A stretch of 6,825 bases of DNA. Source: an uncultured Collinsella sp. Lineage in GTDB: Bacteria > Actinomycetota > Coriobacteriia > Coriobacteriales > Coriobacteriaceae. Both the position numbers and the translations under genes were made by a program. The stretch lies in contig CABUJL010000096.1 in NCBI GenBank assembly GCA_902491915.1, forward strand, positions 1-6,825. The letters are read 5' to 3'. This document shows positions 1 through 5,298 of the stretch, in pieces. The stretch's first letter is position 1. Each line of letters begins with the position of its first letter. The notes under the pieces were generated by a model. That model was not told the DNA's origin. It did not search any database and saw only the letters and a program-made list of their open reading frames with translations.

Positions 1-2076
1 GATGATGCCGCGCTCGAGCACGCCCAGGTCCTTCTGAAGCAAGATGATATCGGCGGATTCCTTGGCAATATCGACGGCCGAATCGACCGAGATGCCGCAA
101 TCGCTCGCACGCATGGCGGCGGCGTCGTTGATGCCGTCGCCCATAAAGCCCACGGTGTGGCCGAGCATCTCGCGCATGACACGTACCAGGCGCGCCTTCT
201 GCAGCGGCGAGAGCTTGGCGAAGAGGTGGGTTTTCTCGGCGCGCTTGGCAAGTTCGGCGTCATCGAGCGCATCGATCTCGGAGCCGAGCAAGACGTTGCT
301 CGCATCGATACCAATCTGCTCGCAGACGGTGGCGGCGACGCGGTCGTTGTCGCCGGTTAGGACCTTGACCGCCACGCCCTTGGCCTCGAGGGTGGCGACG
401 GCGCCCGCGGCACTTGCTTTGGGCGGATCGAGGAAGGCCAAAAAGCCCATCAGCACCATGTCGCACTCGTCGGCGATGCCAAACTCGCCCACGCAGCGCG
501 GATTGGTCTTCTGCGCCACGGCAATTACGCGTAGGCCCTCGGCGTTAAGTCCGGCGATCTGCTTGCGAATCTGGGCGAGCTTCTCGTCGGTGAGCGGCTG
601 AGCGATGCCATCGATCTCGACAAAGGAGCAGATCTCGAGCATTTCCTCGGCAGCGCCCTTGGTAACCATCTGGGTTTTGCCTTGGGCGTCGGCGACAACT
701 ACGCTCAGGCGACGGCGCGAGAAATCGAAGGGAACCTCGTCGACCTTGGTGTAGCGGTCGCGCAGGCTCTGGCCCAGCATGGAATCGGGTGCGACGGTCG
801 AGGGCGTCACATCGGCACGGTCGATTACGGCCAGGTCGATAAGATTTTTGAGGCCGGTCTGGAAGAAGCTGTTCAAAAACGCATGGCGCAGCACGCGCGC
901 GTCCTCGTTGCCATCGGTGTTGAGGTAGCGCTCGAGCACGATGCGGTCTTCGGTGAGGGTGCCGGTCTTGTCGCAGCACAGGACGTCCATCGCTCCGAGG
1001 TTTTGAATCGCCGGCAGCTCCTTGACGATAACCTGGCGACGGGCGAGGTCCTTGGCGCCCTGCGACAGGCTCGTGGTCACGATGACGGGAAGCATCTGCG
1101 GCGTGATGCCCACGGCCACGCTCGTGGCGAACAGCAGCGCGTCGATGACGTTGCCCTTGGTGGCGGCGTTGATGGCAAAGACGGCCGGCGCCATAACGAG
1201 CATGAGGCGTACGAGCAACATGGAGACGCTCGAGACGCCGCGGTCAAACGCGCTCTTTTCGCCGCGCCCGTTGAGCATCTTGGCGATGCCGCCCAGGTAG
1301 GTGTCCGAGCCGGTGGCAACGACAAGCGCCATGGCGGCGCCGTTTTGCACGGAGGTGCCGGTAAAGACGATGTTCTTGCAGGCAGAGAGTGGCAGTGCGG
1401 AGCCGTCGGCGCCCTCGACGACGGTGACGGCGGTGGTCTTCTCGACGGCCTCGCTCTCGCCGGTGAGTGCGGACTCGATCACAAACAGGTCGCGCGCGGT
1501 GATGATGCGGGCATCTGCCGGCACCATATCGCCGGCAGAGAGACGGATTACATCGCCGGGGACGAGCTCGTCGAAGGGGATCTCGATGCGCTCGCCGTCG
1601 CGCAGGGCGGTGCAAGTGTTGGAGACCAGGTCCTTGAGGGCCTCGGCCGCATTGCCGCTGCGGGCTTCCTGGATAAACTTCATGCCGCCCGATACCAGCA
1701 GCATGATGCCGATGACGATGACCGTGGAGGGGTCGCGCTGCGGTTCGGGCACGGCGAGCACGTCGATGTAGAGCGAGACCAGTGCGAGCGCGGCGAGGAT
1801 GCCGGCGAAGGGATCGATGAACGCATCGGCGATGCGGCGGGCGAGCGTTTTGGTCGTTGCCTCGATGGTGTTGGGGTCGACGGCGTTCAGGCGCTCAGTT
1901 GCCTGCTCGACGGTGAGGCCGTTTGCCGTGGCGTCAAGCAGTACGAGGGCGTCCTCGGCACTATGGGTGGCGGCGAATATGGTGTTCTTGGACAGGCCGG
2001 TATGAGCGGCAGGGCGCGCCGTGCGGCGGCGCTTGGAGATGGCTTCGAGTACCGTGACGGTTTTGAGCATCAGCAT
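1..2076 (-). CDS. mgtA: Mg2+-transporting P-type ATPase (P3B), C-terminus cut by window edge
   Basis: Inner-membrane ATP-driven Mg2+ importer of the MgtA/MgtB family. The 692 residues present run without a stop to the window edge; family members are about 900 residues, so the last membrane helices are missing only because of the cut. Seen in order: soluble N-terminus with the GLTVEQATERL-type segment (about 53-63), helices M1/M2 (about 88-130), actuator loop TGES (205-208), M3/M4 (about 285-335) with TPQMLP (325-330), phosphorylation site DKTGTLT with D369, nucleotide domain with KGAAEEM, TGDN (574-577) and hinge GDGIND (646-651). The AIQNLGAMD stretch just before DKTGT is typical of MgtA/MgtB rather than Ca2+ or Na+ pumps. 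ATG at 2076 is preferred because AAGGAGG lies 5 bases upstream; an in-frame ATG at 2070 is less well spaced. Two departures from what I recall of the family are Gln327 in place of the M4 Glu, and Ala653 in place of the hinge Pro. The gene has a long leader with a short ORF. Confidence 0.95.
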   Translation of the reverse strand, partial: MLMLKTVTVLEAISKRRRTARPAAHTGLSKNTIFAATHSAEDALVLLDATANGLTVEQATERLNAVDPNTIEATTKTLARRIADAFIDPFAGILAALALVSLYIDVLAVPEPQRDPSTVIVIGIMLLVSGGMKFIQEARSGNAAEALKDLVSNTCTALRDGERIEIPFDELVPGDVIRLSAGDMVPADARIITARDLFVIESALTGESEAVEKTTAVTVVEGADGSALPLSACKNIVFTGTSVQNGAAMALVVATGSDTYLGGIAKMLNGRGEKSAFDRGVSSVSMLLVRLMLVMAPAVFAINAATKGNVIDALLFATSVAVGITPQMLPVIVTTSLSQGAKDLARRQVIVKELPAIQNLGAMDVLCCDKTGTLTEDRIVLERYLNTDGNEDARVLRHAFLNSFFQTGLKNLIDLAVIDRADVTPSTVAPDSMLGQSLRDRYTKVDEVPFDFSRRRLSVVVADAQGKTQMVTKGAAEEMLEICSFVEIDGIAQPLTDEKLAQIRKQIAGLNAEGLRVIAVAQKTNPRCVGEFGIADECDMVLMGFLAFLDPPKASAAGAVATLEAKGVAVKVLTGDNDRVAATVCEQIGIDASNVLLGSEIDALDDAELAKRAEKTHLFAKLSPLQKARLVRVMREMLGHTVGFMGDGINDAAAMRASDCGISVDSAVDIAKESADIILLQKDLGVLERGII

Positions 2077-2161
2077 AGGGTCCTCCTTGTTGAGGGGAGT
2101 TAGCGTACGTGTCGTATTTGCTTCAAAAAACCTAGATGTCGCTCACGTCAAGCTCTTGAGC

Positions 2162-2189
2162 CCACAAAGGGTGCAGCGTGCCTTTGTGG
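2162..2189 (-). other. Hairpin in mgtA leader between uORF and mgtA
   Basis: CCACAAAGG (2162-2170) and CCTTTGTGG (2181-2189) form a perfect 9-bp stem with a 10-base loop. On the mgtA mRNA it lies 26 bases beyond the uORF stop. It has no adjacent U tract: the T6 run of this strand (2125-2130) is more than 30 bases further on, so it is not a standard intrinsic terminator. It is a candidate switch element for the leader. Confidence 0.55.
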
Positions 2190-2215
2190 TGGTTTTGGCG
2201 ATCTGCCGGTGTCGT

Positions 2216-2287
2216 TTATGCGTGTGCGGAGCCCTCGCGGCGTGCCGAGGGCGACATGCAGGTTTTTCGACTAGGACTGCCTTCCAT
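2216..2287 (-). CDS. Candidate leader peptide (uORF) in the mgtA 5' leader, 23 residues
   Basis: A short ORF of 23 codons, ending in TAA, lies 139 bases upstream of the mgtA start on the same strand. Its ATG is preceded by a full AGGAGG (2294-2299) at the ideal spacing of 6 bases, as good as the site of mgtA itself. The peptide starts MEGSPSRKT and is rich in Ser, Pro and Arg, with no membrane segment. A strong hairpin (2231-2252) forms inside its coding part and a second one (2162-2189) lies between it and mgtA. Leader peptides are known to control mgtA (MgtL in Salmonella), but I see no sequence similarity to MgtL. The function as an attenuator is inferred from the arrangement. It could be a chance ORF; the strong ribosome binding site argues against that. 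Confidence 0.45.
   Translation of the reverse strand: MEGSPSRKTCMSPSARREGSAHA
2231..2252 (-). other. GC-rich hairpin inside the mgtA leader ORF
   Basis: GCCCTCG (2231-2237) pairs with CGAGGGC (2246-2252): 7 GC-rich pairs with an 8-base loop. It falls within the codons of the candidate leader peptide, so a ribosome translating that ORF would melt it. This is the geometry expected of a translation-coupled leader, although that role is inferred. Confidence 0.5.
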
Positions 2288-2354
2288 GGCACACCTCCTA
2301 AAGGCTGAGCGCAGCGCGCTTTGGGTATCTCGTACCCCTTTTTAATCCGCCCGT

Positions 2355-2383
2355 ATTCTTGATGAGGGGGTTTGACATGTCAA
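2355..2383 (-). promoter_or_regulatory. Likely sigma-70 type promoter of mgtA
   Basis: On the minus strand TTGACA (2383-2378) is followed after 17 bases by AAGAAT (2360-2355), a perfect -35 and a 4/6 -10. Transcription would start near 2348, giving a leader of about 270 bases that begins with small hairpins (GGGTA/TACCC at 2323-2337) and then the uORF ribosome binding site. Confidence 0.5.
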
Positions 2384-2387
2384 CCCC
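2367..2387. promoter_or_regulatory. Palindromic operator-like site over the mgtA -35 box
   Basis: TTGACATGTCAA (2372-2383) is a perfect 12-base palindrome, flanked by GGGG (2367-2370) and CCCC (2384-2387) with a one-base offset. It coincides with the -35 box of the inferred mgtA promoter and sits between the divergent mgtA and pyrE genes, so a bound dimeric regulator would block or modulate mgtA. The regulator is unknown. No convincing -10 box follows on the plus strand, so I do not assign it to pyrE. Confidence 0.5.
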
Positions 2388-2513
2388 ATTGTTCGGAAAA
2401 CCATTCCCCCTGACAAAGCCTTTACAGAATGCCGTGGCCCCAAAGCGCGCCCGCATCGACGCTTCGCCTGCGCTAAACTGGAAGGCGCGTACGCGATTAC
2501 GAGAGGAGCCCGC

Positions 2514-3194
2514 ATGGAGGCTTACAAGCAAGAGTTCATCAAGTTTATGGTCGAGTCCGACGTCCTTAAGTTCGGCAGCTTTACGCTCAAGAGCGGCCGT
2601 CAGTCCCCGTTCTTTATGAACGCCGGCGCTTACGTGACGGGCTATCAGCTCAAGAAGCTGGGCGAGTATTACGCCCAGGCCATCCACGATAACTTTGGCG
2701 ACGACTTTGATGTGCTGTTTGGACCGGCCTACAAGGGTATTCCGCTGGCCGTCGTGACCGCAATTGCCTACCACGAGCTGTACGGCAAGGAGGTCAAGTA
2801 CTGCTGCGACCGCAAGGAGGCCAAGGACCACGGTGCCGATAAGGGCAACCTGCTGGGTTATGAGCCCGAGGACGGCGACCGTGTGGTCATGGTCGAGGAC
2901 GTTACCACCAGCGGCAAGTCCATCGACGAGACCTATCCCAAGGTCAAGGCTGCTGCCGATGTCGAGATCAAGGGCCTGATCGTGTCCCTCAACCGCATGG
3001 AGGTCGGCAAGGGCGGTGTGACCACCGCGCAGAAGGAGATCGAGGCCAAGTACGGTTTCCCCGTCGCGAGCATCGTCTCCATGGCTGAGGTCGTCGAGAC
3101 CCTCTACAACCACGAGATCGACGGCAAGGTTGTCATCGACGACGAGCTCAAGACCGCCATCGACGCCTACTACGAGCAGTACGGAGCACGTTAG
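2514..3194 (+). CDS. pyrE: Orotate phosphoribosyltransferase
   Basis: Cytosolic enzyme of de novo pyrimidine synthesis: orotate plus PRPP gives orotidine 5'-monophosphate and pyrophosphate. The 226-residue protein has the usual length and layout. KSGRQSPFFMNAG (26-38) is the N-terminal orotate/PRPP contact region, FGPAYKGIPLA (69-79) the conserved core, RKEAKDHG (100-107) the mobile catalytic loop, and VVMVEDVTTSGKS (124-136) the type I PRTase PRPP-binding motif with its acidic pair E128-D129. The ATG is set by AGAGGAG ending 5 bases upstream. The gene stands alone, divergent from mgtA, with no other pyr gene in view. No clear promoter could be picked in 2384-2500. The stop codon is already part of the first stem of the structured element that follows. 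Codon use is GC-rich, as in crr and mgtA. Confidence 0.97.
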   Translation: MEAYKQEFIKFMVESDVLKFGSFTLKSGRQSPFFMNAGAYVTGYQLKKLGEYYAQAIHDNFGDDFDVLFGPAYKGIPLAVVTAIAYHELYGKEVKYCCDRKEAKDHGADKGNLLGYEPEDGDRVVMVEDVTTSGKSIDETYPKVKAAADVEIKGLIVSLNRMEVGKGGVTTAQKEIEAKYGFPVASIVSMAEVVETLYNHEIDGKVVIDDELKTAIDAYYEQYGAR

Positions 3195-3333
3195 TTACGG
3201 CGTTTTACCAAACGCCGTAACTGCTCGACGCTGCGCGGGCCGCATTTGGACAATCTGACGTTCAACTTCAAGGGCGCGACCAGAAGGTCAGCGCCCTTTC
3301 GTTTCACGTCACCTTGTCTCAAATGCGACCCGC
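3193..3333 (+). ncRNA. Structured 3'-UTR repeat element, copy 1 (after pyrE)
   Basis: A nested fold of about 140 bases that starts in the pyrE stop codon. Stem A: 3193-3205 with 3210-3222, 13 pairs, loop TACC. Linker: TGCTCGACGCTGC-type, 3222-3234. Stem B (long range): 3235-3239 with 3329-3333, 3241-3248 with 3320-3327, and 3250-3253 with 3314-3317. Middle stem: TGACGT (3256-3261) with ACGTCA (3306-3311). Internal loop: TCAACTTC (3262-3269) facing TCGTTTC (3299-3305). Stem C: 3270-3277 with 3291-3298, then GACC/GGTC with loop AGAA and a bulged A3290. A second copy at 6633-6771 keeps the loop bases and changes the stems in compensating pairs. There is no U tract after stem A, so it is not an ordinary terminator. 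The strand is assigned from its position in the 3' UTR. I do not recognise the family; Rfam holds Collinsella-named motifs that should be compared. Confidence 0.75.
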
Positions 3334-3396
3334 TCGCTGTCCGTTCTCTACCTGCGGCGTCGTCTTGCTCCGAATGCGGCTCGCTCGCTGTCGTTG
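3314..3396 (+). repeat. Imperfect direct repeat duplicating the 3' arm of stem B
   Basis: The 3' arm and tail of the structured element (3314-3346) recur imperfectly at 3365-3396: both units contain AATGCG, then a C-rich stretch, then CGCTCGCTGTC. The second unit, 3370-3384, can pair with the same 5' arm (3235-3249) through 15 pairs, two of them G-U. The rest of 3334-3419 shows no ORF or other feature, only a small GCCG/CGGC hairpin at 3396-3409. Confidence 0.5.
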
Positions 3397-3419
3397 CCGA
3401 AACATCGGCGTTGCCGGAC

Positions 3420-3448
3420 TAGTCATTGGGGACGTTCATAAATGACTA
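3420..3448. repeat. Inverted repeat at the left edge of the fic block
   Basis: TAGTCATT (3420-3427) and AATGACTA (3441-3448) form a perfect 8-bp stem around a 13-base loop that contains GGGGACGTTC. A similar-sized hairpin with a 13-base loop containing GGGAC lies at 4991-5015. Together they bracket the fic block. This could be the trace of an IS200/REP-type mobile element, but no transposase is present. Confidence 0.4.
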
Positions 3449-3457
3449 CTCAGGAAT

Positions 3458-3521
3458 GAGCGTGGATAATCTCCCGTTTTTGGCCTGTGTGCAGGCTCAA
3501 AGTGGGAGATTATCCACGCTC
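3458..3521. repeat. Long palindromic element, copy A (downstream of fic)
   Basis: A perfect 18-bp stem (3458-3475 with 3504-3521, containing GGATAATCTCCC) surrounds a 28-base loop. The loop holds TTTTT and CAAAG flanks and an inner 5-bp stem, GCCTG/CAGGC (3483-3487 with 3492-3496). A second copy in the same orientation lies at 4895-4958 on the other side of the fic gene. It sits 26 bases beyond the fic stop codon. It lacks a following T tract on either strand, so it is not a standard terminator. A dispersed palindromic repeat is the best description. Confidence 0.75.
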
Positions 3522-3547
3522 GCTTTAATTTGCCTGGGTTGCGATGC

Positions 3548-4720
3548 CTATCTAATCGGCTCGGCGTCTTCCCTGAGAATCGAAAGATACTCTTCATACC
3601 CGTACTGCCGGTATCTCTGTCTTGACTCGTCGAGCGGACGGAGGATACCCAATTCTTCAAATGATTTGACGAGCGCGCTCGCGGTACTCCTGCCGATATC
3701 GAGTTGGGCAGCGATGAATGCGGTGTCGACGATGGGGTGCTCTTCAAGAATGCCCAACAGCCTTTGCCCGTTTGCAGCAGTCCTTCCGAGATTTTCGGTA
3801 ATGGTTGCTGTGGAACGGTTATGGAGGTCAACAAGGTTTTTTAAAGACCCTACCGAGTCCTTCGCACTTTCGAGAAGACTGTTGCAGAAAAACTCTATCC
3901 ATTCCTCGTAAGTGCCTCTCTCCCTTACGGATGTGAGTTGCCGGTAGTACTCGCTTCGATTTTTCTTGAACTGGAACGATGGATAGAACAAGCAAGAATG
4001 AAGAACGCCATCATTGATGAGCATAAGTGTAATGAGAAGCCTGCCCAGGCGACCGTTTCCGTCTAGGAATGGATGGGCAGTTTCAAATTGGTAATGGACG
4101 AGCGCCGCCCGCACAATCGGATCCATTTCGACTTGAGGCTCATTGATAAAGCGTTCGAGGTCCTGGAGCGTGTTACTCAAATCTTCAATGTTTGGAGGGA
4201 CAAACGATGCGGTTGCAATGGTGCAGCCTGAGGGGCCAATCCAGTTTTGTGAGGAGCGCAGCTCGCCTGGATTCTTCTCCGTTCCGCGCACTCCGTCCAG
4301 CAGGACCGCATGAACTTGCCTAAGAAGTCTCGTGCACAAGGGCATCTTTTTGAGCAGTTCTACGCCGCGGTCGACAGCACGGACGTAATTCACGACGTCT
4401 GCGACATCTTTATGATGGAGTTGTGTTTGCGATGGACTAAGTAGGTCGTCAAACGTGCACTGGGTTCCCTCAATTTGCGAAGAAAGGAGTGCTTCTTTGC
4501 GCACGTACATTGTCAGATACATATCGGCGTTGGGAACAAAGTAGAGCATGCCTTCAAGCTCTCCAAGCTTTCGTGAGCATGCGGAAAGCGTGCGATAGGT
4601 TTCCTCGGTGAGGTTTAGCTGCCTCAATGATTGCAAGGGCGTTGGAAAAAACGAATAGTAAGCCAATTTCCCCGATAGATTATTGCGGAGCGTTCCCTGG
4701 CCGTTCTCCTCGATTTGCAT
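3548..4720 (-). CDS. Fic-domain protein, class II, with C-terminal winged helix-turn-helix
   Basis: Fic enzymes usually transfer AMP from ATP to a Ser, Thr or Tyr of a target protein. Positions below count from the upstream ATG at 4732; subtract 4 for the chosen start. The full active-site motif HPFLDGNGRLGR (220-231) is intact. The inhibitory motif SSQIEG (84-89, Glu88) lies before the Fic core, which makes this a self-inhibited class II member. The N-terminal Fic_N-like part is at about 20-110. Residues about 325-385 (ILEEHPIVDTAFIAAQLDIG, then RSTASALVKSFEELGILRP) look like a winged helix-turn-helix. The overall plan resembles stand-alone Fic proteins such as Shewanella SoFic. ATG 4720 is preferred because GGAGGG lies 5 bases upstream of it; ATG 4732 has no ribosome binding site and overlaps that signal. 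The gene is visibly less GC-rich than its neighbours and is flanked by palindromes, which suggests transfer. The target protein is unknown. No antitoxin gene is seen next to it. Confidence 0.9.
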   Translation of the reverse strand: MQIEENGQGTLRNNLSGKLAYYSFFPTPLQSLRQLNLTEETYRTLSACSRKLGELEGMLYFVPNADMYLTMYVRKEALLSSQIEGTQCTFDDLLSPSQTQLHHKDVADVVNYVRAVDRGVELLKKMPLCTRLLRQVHAVLLDGVRGTEKNPGELRSSQNWIGPSGCTIATASFVPPNIEDLSNTLQDLERFINEPQVEMDPIVRAALVHYQFETAHPFLDGNGRLGRLLITLMLINDGVLHSCLFYPSFQFKKNRSEYYRQLTSVRERGTYEEWIEFFCNSLLESAKDSVGSLKNLVDLHNRSTATITENLGRTAANGQRLLGILEEHPIVDTAFIAAQLDIGRSTASALVKSFEELGILRPLDESRQRYRQYGYEEYLSILREDAEPIR

Positions 4721-4764
4721 CGCGCCCTCCATATCTTTAGTGCCGGAAACTCGTTATTAGGCCA

Positions 4765-4773
4765 ATCATATCA
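4765..4773 (-). promoter_or_regulatory. Possible second fic promoter, extended -10
   Basis: TGATATGAT on the minus strand (4773-4765) matches an extended -10 (TGnTATAAT) with one change, but has no good -35. It would give a leader of about 40 bases. It lies between two operator half-sites, so the same regulator would control it. Confidence 0.35.
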
Positions 4774-4794
4774 ATTCTAATAACGAGTTTAAGG

Positions 4795-4822
4795 ATTAAA
4801 TAGTTATTAGAATTGATGTAAA
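4795..4822 (-). promoter_or_regulatory. Likely fic promoter P1
   Basis: On the minus strand TTTACA (4822-4817), a 16-base spacer and TTTAAT (4800-4795) make a good sigma-70 type promoter. Transcription would start near 4788, so the 13-bp inverted repeat at 4748-4789 would be the first hairpin of the mRNA. The spacer is an operator half-site. Confidence 0.5.
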
Positions 4823-4894
4823 CAATCTAATGATGAGAAGTCGTTATTACTTGACCATGGAGCTCGGCTTGGTACAAGGGGGGTTATCCAAAAT

Positions 4895-4958
4895 GAGAGC
4901 GGATAATCTCCCGTTTTTGGCTCGGTGACGGCCTCAAAGTGGGAGATTATCCGCGCTC
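4895..4958. repeat. Long palindromic element, copy B (upstream of fic)
   Basis: Same element and orientation as at 3458-3521. The arms 4895-4912 and 4941-4958 match in 17 of 18 positions (A4898 against G4955 does not pair). One stem pair differs from copy A in a compensated way (T-A there, C-G here). The loop keeps GTTTTTGG and CTCAAAGT, while its inner bases differ. With copy A it brackets the fic gene and its control region. Confidence 0.75.
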
Positions 4959-4990
4959 GCTAGTTAAGCGTCCAAAAATCCACACTCGCC

Positions 4991-5015
4991 AAACCTACCA
5001 AAAAGGGACAGGTTT
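4991..5015. repeat. Inverted repeat at the right edge of the fic block
   Basis: AAACCT (4991-4996) and AGGTTT (5010-5015) pair around a 13-base loop that contains GGGAC. It mirrors the hairpin at 3420-3448 in loop length and in the GGGAC string, though the stem sequences differ. It is a possible right boundary of an inserted unit. Confidence 0.35.
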
Positions 5016-5220
5016 ATTTTGGCACGCTTCGGTCGGTGTCAGGAAGTGTTAGGGACAAGGCGGCGACAGGACTCGAGAGCGAAAAGAAGTGCCGGGTTTG
5101 GCGCGCCCGCTTCTGCCCGTCCCGTGCGCGGGCGATACTCGGCTTATCGATCCGCGATGCAAAGGAGACGCTCCATTCCACGAGCGCTACCGGGAAGGGC
5201 TCGCGATTCGAGTCCCCACC
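5016..5220. other. Gene-free stretch with several hairpins upstream of crr
   Basis: No ORF here has a ribosome binding site or a protein-like composition. It contains hairpins: CGCGG.CGATA (5127-5137) with TATCG..CCGCG (5145-5156) and loop CTCGGCT; CGCTC/GAGCG (5169-5173 with 5182-5186); and GGGCTCG with CGAG.CCC (5197-5216). The last resembles a tRNA T-arm at first sight, but the stem and loop lengths do not fit. It could be an unrecognised structured RNA or the remnant of a repeat. Confidence 0.3.
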
Positions 5221-5249
5221 TTAGCATTTGAACCATTTGGCACTATAAT
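5221..5249 (+). promoter_or_regulatory. Likely promoter of the PTS EIIA gene
   Basis: A perfect TATAAT (5244-5249) stands 17 bases after TTAGCA (5221-5226, 4/6 match to a -35). Transcription would start near 5256, 43 bases before the start codon. A small GCGC/GCGC hairpin (5262-5277) lies in the leader. Confidence 0.65.
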
Positions 5250-5298
5250 TACCGTAGGCATGCGCACAACGTTGCGCTTAATCAAGAGGAGAAAACGT

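Larger units (their letters stand above)
4748..4850. promoter_or_regulatory. Array of alternating GTTATTAG half-sites upstream of fic
   Basis: The 8-mer GTTATTAG occurs at 4753-4760 (plus), 4777-4784 (as CTAATAAC), 4803-4810 (plus), 4827-4834 (as CTAATGAT, two changes) and 4843-4850 (as GTTATTAC). Orientation alternates, and the first four centres are 24, 26 and 24 bases apart. This creates a perfect 13-bp inverted repeat (4748-4760 with 4777-4789) and an overlapping perfect 15-bp one (4770-4784 with 4803-4817). The site at 4803-4817 fills the spacer of the likely fic promoter. A cooperative repressor site is the natural reading, with the Fic protein's own helix-turn-helix as the first candidate (inference). 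Confidence 0.7.

Noticed and set aside
682..2103. Long open frame on the plus strand (473 codons)
   Set aside because: It is the antisense shadow of mgtA, whose minus-strand translation has all the P-type ATPase motifs; the plus-strand product is of low complexity.
2084..2348. M-box (ykoK) Mg2+ riboswitch in the mgtA leader
   Set aside because: None of the M-box core strings I remember is present; the hairpins and uORF do not follow that layout.
2298..3113. Open frame on the minus strand opposite pyrE
   Set aside because: Antisense of pyrE, which is clearly coding. GC-rich codon bias keeps the opposite frame open.
3193..3222. Simple Rho-independent terminator of pyrE
   Set aside because: No T tract follows the hairpin on either strand, and it is part of a larger conserved fold.
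3426..3911. Plus-strand frame opposite the fic 3' part
   Set aside because: It begins inside the palindromic element, is antisense to the Fic winged-helix region, and has no ribosome binding site.
4748..4817. Invertible promoter flanked by inverted repeats
   Set aside because: The repeats enclose only 16-18 bases, too little for known site-specific inversion, and no recombinase gene is near. An operator array explains them better.
5197..5225. tRNA-like 3' end (GATTCGAGTCCCCACC)
   Set aside because: The T stem does not form around TTCGAGT, no matching acceptor 5' strand is found upstream, and no proper anticodon arm can be drawn.
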